Assembly (NCBI GenBank): GCA_015655615.1 | Contig: JAATES010000363.1 | Coordinates: 1 to 10,490 of the forward strand | Reading direction: 5' to 3' | Length of the DNA stretch: 10,490 nucleotides | From: Actinomycetales bacterium | GTDB taxonomy: Bacteria; Actinomycetota; Actinomycetes; Actinomycetales; Cellulomonadaceae | Shown here: positions 5,714 through 10,490 of the stretch, piece after piece | How positions within the stretch are numbered: position 1 is the first letter of the stretch | Layout: each line of letters opens with the position of its first letter | The notes under the pieces: model-generated | Told to the model about the DNA's origin: nothing | Seen by the model: the letters and a program-made list of their open reading frames with translations, nothing else | Databases searched by the model: none | Program-made: the position numbers and the translations under genes

Positions 5714-5719
5714 GAGGGG

Positions 5720-6508
5720 ATGACCGAGGAGAGCTTCCGGCTGGGGTACCTGCCCGGCGTGACACCCGCCAAATGGGCGGGAATCTGGCGGGATCGTTGG
5801 GCGGACCGGCCGCTCGACCTGAGGATGCTGACCCGCGCGGAGGGCTGGCATGCCCTGGCCACGGCCCAGGTCGATGCGCTGCTCGGGCGGCTTCCCGTGC
5901 CGGACCCGCGATTCTGGCATGCCATCGTCCTCTATGAGGAGCGCTCCGTCGTGGTCGTGCCCCAGGATCATGTCGTCACGGCGGCGGATTCCGTGGTCCT
6001 GGCCGACCTTGCCCAGGAGACGCTTCTTGCACCGCTGGACGATCCGCTGGACTGGACCCGGGCGGAGGGTCGCCCCGGTGAGCCCGCTCGGGAGCGTCCT
6101 GCGACGACGGGTGACGCGGTGGAGCTCGTGGCGGCCGGCGCGGGGCTGGTGGTCGTCCCCCAGTCGCTGGCCCGGTTGCATCATCGCAAGGACCTGACCT
6201 ATCGAGAGGTCACCGATGCGCCACGGTCGACCGTCGGGCTGATCTGGCCCCGGGTGAAGGCGCATGACCGGATCGAGGACATGATCGGAGTCGTGCGAGG
6301 CCGCACAGCCAACAGCACGCGGGGCGGGGTCACCCCGCAGGCGGCGCAGCGAGAGGGTGAGGCGCAGCGTGAGGCAAAGGCAAAGCGCGATGCGAGGACT
6401 CAGCACGGCGCGGGCAAAGACAGGGCCGGCCACGGTCGCACCGCAGGCGGCCGAAAGGCCGGGGGCCAAGGCGCGACCGGCAAGGGCCAGGGTAGACGCG
6501 GACGGTGA
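5720..6508 (+). CDS. LysR-type substrate-binding domain protein without HTH
   Basis: A 262-residue protein resembling the effector-binding half of LysR regulators (PF03466) but with no N-terminal winged helix. It opens directly with FRLGYLPGVTPAKW (6-19), the first strand of a periplasmic-binding-protein-like fold. The internal hinge region VLYEERSVVVVPQDHVV (70-86), LADLAQETLLAP (94-105) and the late AVELVAAGAGLVVVPQSLAR (133-152) are typical LysR text. Residues from about 195 on form a basic, low-complexity tail rich in Arg, Lys, Gly, Ala and Gln, which may contact nucleic acid or be disordered. There is no signal peptide. It is divergent from DUF5997, so the two may act together. The ligand is unknown. 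ATG 5720 is six bases after a -10 hexamer. Confidence 0.85.
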   Translation: MTEESFRLGYLPGVTPAKWAGIWRDRWADRPLDLRMLTRAEGWHALATAQVDALLGRLPVPDPRFWHAIVLYEERSVVVVPQDHVVTAADSVVLADLAQETLLAPLDDPLDWTRAEGRPGEPARERPATTGDAVELVAAGAGLVVVPQSLARLHHRKDLTYREVTDAPRSTVGLIWPRVKAHDRIEDMIGVVRGRTANSTRGGVTPQAAQREGEAQREAKAKRDARTQHGAGKDRAGHGRTAGGRKAGGQGATGKGQGRRGR

Positions 6509-6529
6509 AGGCCTGTGGATGGAGCCCCA

Positions 6530-6572
6530 CGCGCCTGCCTCGAGGGCGCGGACGACCAGGTCGGGCACCTGG
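6530..6572. terminator. Two tandem stem-loops between convergent LysR-like gene and msrA
   Basis: CGCGCC (6530-6535) pairs with GGCGCG (6545-6550) around a 9-base loop, and CCAGGT (6556-6561) pairs with ACCTGG (6567-6572) around CGGGC. Both lie in the 107-base gap between the two convergent stops (6508 and 6616) and could act on either strand. Each stem has only six pairs and there is no T-run, so the call is tentative. Confidence 0.4.
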
Positions 6573-6615
6573 GAAGTCAAGTCCGGATCCGTGGGGTCGG
6601 CCCCGTCCGCCATCG

Positions 6616-7299
6616 CTAGCTGCAGGCCACCCCGGTGGAATGGACCGGGCAGTATCCCTGAGGGTTCTTGTCCAGGTATTGCTGATGGTAGTCCTCGGCG
6701 AAGTAGAACGGACCAGCCTCGGCCGCTGACGCGATCTGGGTGGTGACCTCGCCGAATCCGGCCGCACCGAGGCGCGTCGCGAAGACCTCGCGGGTCTGCA
6801 GGGCCGCCAGCTTCTGTTCCGGAGTGTGCCAGTACACCGCAGATCGGTACTGCGTGCCCACGTCGTTGCCCTGCCGATACCCCTGGGTCGGGTCGTGGGC
6901 CTCCCAGAAGGCTCTGAGGACGTCCTCATCTGCGATCACATCGGGGTCGTACACGACGTGAACCGTCTCGGCGTGCCCGGTCCGGCCGCTGCACACTTCG
7001 TCATAGGTCGGATTCGGAGTGAACCCCCCCTGGTAGCCGGCTGCCGTCGAGACAACGCCCGGAAGCTGCCAGAGGAGCTTCTCCGCACCCCAGAAGCAGC
7101 CGAACGCCAGATCGATCTCACGAAGCCCCGCGGGCCATGGGCCGCGAAGCTCGGTGCCCAGGACCGTGTGCCGGGGAGCCGGGTCGGGCAGGACCGGTTC
7201 GGAGCGACCGGGAAGCGCGGACGAAGGGTCCACCATGGTCGCGGCCGGACGACGGCCGAACACGCCGGAGAAGAGGTCGTCGAGTGATGCCGGGGTCAT
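6616..7299 (-). CDS. msrA: Peptide-methionine (S)-S-oxide reductase MsrA
   Basis: A 227-residue MsrA (PF01625), which reduces the S epimer of methionine sulfoxide in oxidised proteins and free methionine, using thioredoxin or an actinobacterial thiol system. The active site GCFWG is at 67-71 with nucleophile Cys68. [11 protein letters not shown] (101-111), YRSAVYWH (151-158) and GYCPVH (215-220) are also typical. Cys217 and Cys226 are the likely resolving cysteines. About 60 residues precede the core, including LDDLFSGVF and GTELRGPW, a leader like that of E. coli MsrA. The ATG at 7299 is fixed by AGGAGG (7304-7309) four bases upstream. No msrB is adjacent. It is divergent from ilvA and convergent with the LysR-like gene. 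Confidence 0.96.
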   Translation of the reverse strand: MTPASLDDLFSGVFGRRPAATMVDPSSALPGRSEPVLPDPAPRHTVLGTELRGPWPAGLREIDLAFGCFWGAEKLLWQLPGVVSTAAGYQGGFTPNPTYDEVCSGRTGHAETVHVVYDPDVIADEDVLRAFWEAHDPTQGYRQGNDVGTQYRSAVYWHTPEQKLAALQTREVFATRLGAAGFGEVTTQIASAAEAGPFYFAEDYHQQYLDKNPQGYCPVHSTGVACS

Positions 7300-7345
7300 G
7301 ATGCCTCCTGGAGGGACGCGGTCGGCTGACCGGATGGGACGGTGG

Positions 7346-7372
7346 CGCTCGCCTGGACAACACCGGCGAGCG
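7346..7372. promoter_or_regulatory. 8-bp inverted repeat in the msrA-ilvA gap
   Basis: CGCTCGCC (7346-7353) and GGCGAGCG (7365-7372) are perfect inverted arms with an 11-base spacer. The dyad sits 47 bases before the msrA start on the minus strand. It may be an operator or, if transcribed, a leader hairpin. Function is not established. Confidence 0.4.
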
Positions 7373-7377
7373 GACGT

Positions 7378-7399
7378 GTGTTCCGGACGGGTGTTCCGG
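7378..7399. repeat. Direct repeat GTGTTCCGG, two copies
   Basis: GTGTTCCGG occurs at 7378-7386 and 7391-7399, thirteen bases apart, in the gap between the divergent msrA and ilvA genes. AACACC (7359-7364) is the inverse of GGTGTT within the second copy. Such clustering suggests a binding region, but no regulator can be named. Confidence 0.35.
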
Positions 7400-7429
7400 T
7401 GGCGCGGGAACGGGACGGGGCCAGTGCGC

Positions 7430-7471
7430 GATAACCTCATGACGGGTGCGGGGCCGGCCGGCTGGCCGGTC
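7430..7471 (+). promoter_or_regulatory. Possible -10 and leader hairpin of ilvA
   Basis: GATAAC (7430-7435), overlapping TAACCT (7432-7437), is the best -10 candidate before ilvA, giving a leader of about 60 bases; no -35 is evident. Within the leader, CCGGCC (7454-7459) pairs with GGCCGG (7464-7469) around GGCT, extended by two more pairs outward. There is no leader peptide rich in Ile, Val or Thr and no sign of a riboswitch. Confidence 0.33.
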
Positions 7472-7503
7472 GTCAAGCCGCCCGGTGGCGATCAGGAGGC
7501 TTT

Positions 7504-8703
7504 GTGGAGATCACCCGCGACGACGTGCGACTGGCGTCTGTACTGCTCGACGGCATCGTCACGCAGACACCCCTGGAGTACAGCAGAGCACTCAGCGAGA
7601 TTGCGGGCACTGAGGTCTATCTCAAATGCGAGAACCTGCAGCGCACGGGATCTTTCAAGGTGCGGGGTGCCTATGTGCGCATGGCTCGGCTCACCGAAGA
7701 GGAGAAGTCCTGCGGCGTGGTGGCGGCCAGTGCCGGCAACCACGCGCAGGGCGTGGCTCTGGCCGCTCGCCAGCTCGGGATCCGCGCGGTCATCTTCATG
7801 CCCAGGGACGCGGCCCTGCCGAAGGTCGCCGCCACTCGGGAGTATGGGGCCGAGGTCCGGCTGGTCGGCGTGACCGTGGCGGACGCACTCCATGCGGCTC
7901 AGCATGAGGCTGACGTGACCGGCGCGATTCTGATCCACCCCTACGACCACGCGGACATCGTGGCCGGACAAGGCACCATCGGTCAGGAGATCCTCCAGGA
8001 GCTGCCTGCGGTGCGCACCATCGTGGTTCCCGTGGGCGGAGGCGGACTGGCGGCGGGAGTGGTGGCCGCAGTACAGGACGCCGAAGTGACGGTGGTGGGG
8101 GTCCAGGCCTCGCACGCCGCCGCCTTCCCGGTGTCGCTGGCCCAGGGGCACCCGGTCTCGGTCGACCCGCGATCCACGATGGCCGACGGCATCGCGGTCA
8201 GCACCCCGGGTGAGCTGCCGCTGCGAATGCTCCTGGAGTCCGGCACAGAGGTGGTCACGGTGGGCGAGGAAGATCTCTCGCGTGCCCTGCTGCAGGTGAT
8301 CGAGCGCTCCAAGCTCGTGGTGGAGCCCTCTGCCGCGGCGGGAGTCGCCGCGGTCATGGCGGATCCCGCGCGGTTCGCGCAGGGGCCGGTGTGCATCGTG
8401 CTGTCCGGAGGCAACGTCGATCCGCTGGTGCTGTTGCGCGTCATCCGTCACGGCTTGGCCTCTGCGGGACGCTATCTGAGCCTGCACGTGCGCCTGATCG
8501 ACCGTCCTGGCGCCCTGGCGGGCCTGGTCTCGGAGCTGGCCCACGAGGGCGGGAACGTCATGCACGTGGACCACGTACGCACCGGTAACGATCTGGCGAT
8601 CGACGAGGTGGAGGTGACCTTCCAGGTCGAGACCAAGGGCCCGACGCATTGTGAGGCGCTGGTCGCGCACCTCAGATCCCTCGGATACGACGTCACCGAG
8701 TAA
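7504..8703 (+). CDS. ilvA: Threonine ammonia-lyase (threonine dehydratase)
   Basis: A 399-residue fold-type II PLP enzyme that deaminates L-threonine to 2-oxobutanoate and ammonia, the first committed step toward isoleucine. The PLP lysine is Lys52 in TGSFKVRGA (48-56). SAGNHAQG (76-83) holds the substrate and cofactor ring, VGGGGLAAG (177-185) binds the phosphate, and SGGN (301-304) contacts the pyridine nitrogen. A single ACT-like domain fills about 325-399, the short form with one regulatory domain rather than the two-domain E. coli IlvA. Feedback control by isoleucine is therefore possible but not certain, and a catabolic TdcB-like role is the alternative. GTG is the start, with AGGAGG four bases upstream. 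No other isoleucine gene is adjacent. Confidence 0.95.
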   Translation: MEITRDDVRLASVLLDGIVTQTPLEYSRALSEIAGTEVYLKCENLQRTGSFKVRGAYVRMARLTEEEKSCGVVAASAGNHAQGVALAARQLGIRAVIFMPRDAALPKVAATREYGAEVRLVGVTVADALHAAQHEADVTGAILIHPYDHADIVAGQGTIGQEILQELPAVRTIVVPVGGGGLAAGVVAAVQDAEVTVVGVQASHAAAFPVSLAQGHPVSVDPRSTMADGIAVSTPGELPLRMLLESGTEVVTVGEEDLSRALLQVIERSKLVVEPSAAAGVAAVMADPARFAQGPVCIVLSGGNVDPLVLLRVIRHGLASAGRYLSLHVRLIDRPGALAGLVSELAHEGGNVMHVDHVRTGNDLAIDEVEVTFQVETKGPTHCEALVAHLRSLGYDVTE

Positions 8704-8725
8704 CGCCCGTCCCCGGGGACGGGCG
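8704..8725. terminator. Perfect 22-base palindrome abutting the ilvA stop
   Basis: CGCCCGTCCCC (8704-8714) is followed directly by its exact reverse complement (8715-8725). As RNA it folds into a nine-pair stem with a CCGG loop. It starts at the base after the ilvA TAA stop and lies 34 bases beyond the greA stop on the other strand, so it can serve both convergent genes. Confidence 0.78.
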
Positions 8726-8746
8726 ATCGGAGCCGAGACGGCGGAG

Positions 8747-8762
8747 TGAGCCGGAGGGCTCA
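8747..8762 (-). terminator. Hairpin containing the greA stop codon
   Basis: TGAGCC (8747-8752) and GGCTCA (8757-8762) are perfect arms around GGAG. On the minus strand the stem begins with the greA TGA itself. It stands before the larger palindrome at 8704-8725, giving tandem hairpins at the greA 3' end. Confidence 0.45.
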
Positions 8763-9242
8763 GCCCGTGAAGGGCTTGGCCCCGGTCACCTCGACGGCGA
8801 TCCGGTTGCCGTTGGGCGCCGTGTATGTCGACGCGTCGCCGATCTTGAGACCGTTGATGGCGGCACCCAGGGGCGAGGTGGGCGAGAACACATCGATGTC
8901 GGTGGTGCCCGCGATCTCTCGAGACCCCAGCAGGAATGTCATCTCATCGCCCGCCACCCGTGCCGTCACCACCATGCCGGGCTCCACGACGCCGTCGTCG
9001 GGGGGCGTGCCGATCTGGACGTGCCGCAGCTTCTCGGTGAGTTCACGGACACGGGCCTCGTTCTTCGCCTGCTCCTCGCGAGCAGCGTGGTAGCCGCCGT
9101 TCTCCTTCAGATCTCCCTCGTCGCGCGCCGTGGCGATGCGGCGGGTGATCTCCTCACGCAACGGACCGCTGATGTGCTTCAGCTCCTGCTGCAGCTTGTC
9201 GTAGGCGTCCTGAGTCAGCCAGACTCCTTGCGTGTCGGTCAC
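8760..9242 (-). CDS. greA: Transcription elongation factor GreA
   Basis: A 160-residue GreA. It enters the secondary channel of RNA polymerase and makes the active site cut the backtracked 3' end, freeing stalled complexes. The N-terminal coiled coil covers about 8-75, with the tip motif GDLKENGGYHAAREEQ (43-58). Asp44 and Glu47 match the catalytic Asp41 and Glu44 of E. coli GreA. ENGGYH in place of ENAEYH is the usual actinobacterial form. The FKBP-like C-terminal domain (about 84-157) includes SPLGAAINGLKIGD. GTG is the start, with GGGAG about five bases upstream. Its promoter should lie in the 166 bases before it. It is convergent with ilvA. Confidence 0.96.
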   Translation of the reverse strand: MTDTQGVWLTQDAYDKLQQELKHISGPLREEITRRIATARDEGDLKENGGYHAAREEQAKNEARVRELTEKLRHVQIGTPPDDGVVEPGMVVTARVAGDEMTFLLGSREIAGTTDIDVFSPTSPLGAAINGLKIGDASTYTAPNGNRIAVEVTGAKPFTG

Positions 9243-9300
9243 GGTGGCTCCCTAGTTCGGCACGGCCGCTGGCCGCGTGCAGGTGATGCTGGATGAGGTC

Positions 9301-9352
9301 ATGGCGGCAGGCTGGTCCTGCCCTGTCAACACCCCTGGAACAGACCAGTATA
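9301..9352 (-). promoter_or_regulatory. Candidate promoter region of greA
   Basis: Read on the minus strand, TATACT (9352 to 9347) matches the -10 consensus at five of six positions but has a poor -35. Just downstream, TTGACA (9329 to 9324) is a perfect -35 hexamer with only a weak -10 (CGCCAT or nearby) at 17 bases. GGCAGG (9306-9311) and CCTGCC (9317-9322) form a six-pair hairpin right after TTGACA, in the expected spacer. The start from TATACT would give a leader of about 100 bases. Which is used cannot be decided here. Confidence 0.45.
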
Positions 9353-9408
9353 TCGAAGACCGGTAGTTCGGCCCACGTCCCGGGGCGGGAGCGGCACCCG
9401 AGCGAGGA

Positions 9409-9819
9409 TCAGGGTTTCTGGCACGACTTGGCCGTGGCGGAGACCGCGATCTCAGTGGTGGGGATCGTGACGGTGACCTCCTGCTCCGTCGTGCTGGCGG
9501 GGCCGACCGTGATCTCCGCCACGCCGACCTGGGCGAACGAGTGCGACAGGGCTTCGACATCGCACACCACGGTGACATCCTTCGGCTTGGCGACATCGAA
9601 CCGCAAGGTGACGGACTCGGCGCCGTGGACGACGAAGCCGACGTCCTGGACGCGAATGTCCGCGGCATCCCCGGCGAAGGCGCCGTAGGCCACCAGCCCG
9701 ATGGCCACAGCGATTCCAGCGGCACTGCCGATCCACCATCGGCGCCGATGCGGTCTGCCGCGCCCCGGCAGATCCGACTCGGGTCCCTCGAGCTCTTCGG
9801 TGGTCAGCGCACTCATCAT
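9409..9819 (-). CDS. DUF4307 single-pass membrane protein
   Basis: A 136-residue protein of the actinobacterial DUF4307 family, function unknown. The N-terminal 27 residues are hydrophilic and end in RGRPHRRRWW, followed by one membrane helix (about 29-49). By the positive-inside rule the N-terminus is cytoplasmic and the rest (50-136) lies outside. That part is rich in beta strand, with TLRFDV (71-76), VVCDVEA (84-90) and VGVAEITVG (98-106). Two cysteines, Cys86 and Cys133, could form a disulfide. ATG 9819 has GGAG five bases upstream; the adjacent ATG at 9816 is eight bases away and nearly as good. Neighbours greA and mca form a layout I recall from many actinobacteria. Confidence 0.82.
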   Translation of the reverse strand: MMSALTTEELEGPESDLPGRGRPHRRRWWIGSAAGIAVAIGLVAYGAFAGDAADIRVQDVGFVVHGAESVTLRFDVAKPKDVTVVCDVEALSHSFAQVGVAEITVGPASTTEQEVTVTIPTTEIAVSATAKSCQKP

Positions 9820-9919
9820 CGGGTCTCCGTCGTGGGCGGTCCTGCTGGTCTCTCCAACGGTGTCCGAGTCTCCGCGGCGATCCAGGGGAAGCTGCGGGTG
9901 CCCGGGGGAGGGACTTCGG

Positions 9920-9940
9920 GGGATAATCGATCTTACTGTG
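9920..9940. promoter_or_regulatory. AT-rich core of the DUF4307-mca divergent gap
   Basis: In a GC-rich 160-base gap this is the AT-richest patch. GATAAT (9922-9927) is a five-of-six -10 match facing mca, and TAAGAT on the minus strand (9935 to 9930) is a four-of-six match facing DUF4307. Neither has a good -35. The gap from 9820 to 9979 shows no gene or hairpin of note. Confidence 0.35.
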
Positions 9941-9979
9941 CTGCAGCGATCGCCGTAGCGATGTGAGGAAGGCCTGCCC

Positions 9980-10490
9980 TTGGAACTCAAGCGACTGCTC
10001 GTCGTCCACGCCCACCCGGACGACGAGTCGAGCAAGGGGGCGGGGACGAGCGCCCGGTATGCGGCAGAGGGCGTGGCCGTCACGGTGGTCAGTTGCACCG
10101 GAGGCGAGCGAGGCGACGTCCTGAACCCCAATTTCGGCCTGAGCCCGGCTGATGCGGCGGAGATGCAGGCGATCCGCCGACAGGAGATGGCCGCCGCGGC
10201 GCTCGCACTCGGCGTGGAGCACCGGTGGCTGGGGTTCGTCGACTCCGGCCTGCCGGAGGGCGATCCGTTGCCACCGCTGCCGGAAGGATCCTTTGCGGCT
10301 CTTGACCTTGCGGAGGCGGCGGCACCGTTGATCGCTCTGGTACGCGAGCTGCGGCCGCACGTGATGACGACGTACGACCCGCTGGGGGGCTATCCGCATC
10401 CCGATCACATCCGATGCCATCAGGTCGCGGTCGAGGCCTTCCGGCTCGCTGGAGACCCGTCCGCGCTGCCGGGTGTCGGTGAGCCATGGA
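9980..10490 (+). CDS. mca: Mycothiol S-conjugate amidase Mca (5' part)
   Basis: The first 170 residues of a PIG-L family zinc hydrolase (PF02585), cut by the right edge. Mca cleaves mycothiol conjugates of toxins and oxidants, releasing a mercapturic acid for export. [11 protein letters not shown] (10-20) and [13 protein letters not shown] (136-148) carry the metal site: His12, Asp15 and His143 match zinc ligands His13, Asp16 and His147 of MshB, with Asp14 the general base. [12 protein letters not shown] (39-50) and [14 protein letters not shown] favour Mca over MshB. The TTG start is chosen because GAGGAAGG (9965-9972) stands seven bases upstream, and an in-frame TAG at 9956-9958 excludes an earlier one. 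It is divergent from DUF4307. Confidence 0.93.
   Translation, partial: MELKRLLVVHAHPDDESSKGAGTSARYAAEGVAVTVVSCTGGERGDVLNPNFGLSPADAAEMQAIRRQEMAAAALALGVEHRWLGFVDSGLPEGDPLPPLPEGSFAALDLAEAAAPLIALVRELRPHVMTTYDPLGGYPHPDHIRCHQVAVEAFRLAGDPSALPGVGEPW

Noticed and set aside
5642..6613. 323-codon minus-strand open frame starting two bases after the msrA stop
   Set aside because: Most of it is antisense to the well-supported LysR-like gene, there is no Shine-Dalgarno, and beyond the first 30 codons the translation is Arg/His/Pro-rich and unlike protein. The first 35 codons (6509-6613) look slightly better but cannot stand alone.
7300..7476. Longer MsrA start at 7476
   Set aside because: The added residues lack family similarity, and a perfect AGGAGG sits four bases before the ATG at 7299.
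7441..7503. Leader peptide or riboswitch before ilvA
   Set aside because: The ATG at 7439 opens a frame without Ile, Val or Thr runs and without a ribosome binding site, and no known riboswitch pattern is visible; only a simple hairpin is present.
9452..10420. 322-codon minus-strand open frame spanning the DUF4307-mca gap
   Set aside because: It overlaps the 5' part of mca antisense and DUF4307 in another frame, has shadow-like composition, and both real genes have motifs and ribosome binding sites.

Overview
The window is a high-GC stretch of chromosome that reads as an actinomycete, most likely a member of the Micrococcales. The mycothiol S-conjugate amidase gene (mca) at the right end is specific to mycothiol-making Actinomycetota. 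The actinobacterial families DUF4307 and DUF5997, the frequent GTG and TTG starts, the strong C/G bias at third codon positions and the GC-rich stem-loops without U-tracts all agree. Genus cannot be fixed from the sequence alone. I see no mobile elements, CRISPR array, tRNA, rRNA or prophage.

Layout. The last 13 codons of an unidentified gene (1-44) are followed by about 340 bases with several dyads. Then come an SDR oxidoreductase (387-1139) and an NADPH-dependent FMN reductase (1326-1877), both on the plus strand and each followed by a strong hairpin. A minus-strand XRE-cupin regulator (2029-2601) is divergent from a BenE-type transporter (2656-3849) across 54 bases that carry a near-perfect 7-2-7 operator. 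Next are a Bax inhibitor-1/YccA membrane protein (3926-4750) and a cytoplasmic FKBP prolyl isomerase (4868-5275). DUF5997 (5283-5666, minus) is divergent from a LysR-type effector domain that lacks its HTH (5720-6508), across 53 bases. The right third holds msrA (6616-7299, minus), ilvA (7504-8703, plus), greA (8760-9242, minus), a DUF4307 membrane protein (9409-9819, minus) and the 5' part of mca (9980 to the edge, plus).

How the genes relate. There is no long operon: most genes are single units, and convergent neighbours share bidirectional hairpins, several of which include or abut stop codons. Redox and thiol upkeep recurs (FMN reductase, SDR, MsrA, Mca, possibly DUF4307), but nothing shows co-regulation. 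The right third looks like conserved core chromosome; the left third looks more accessory.

The most notable points are regulatory. The two short divergent gaps (2602-2655 and 5667-5719) share one geometry: all four start codons lie exactly six bases downstream of a -10-like hexamer, as expected for leaderless transcripts. All four genes are in regulator or regulator-partner pairs. The DUF5997/HTH-less LysR pair may be a split regulator of undescribed function. No wholly new multi-gene system is evident.
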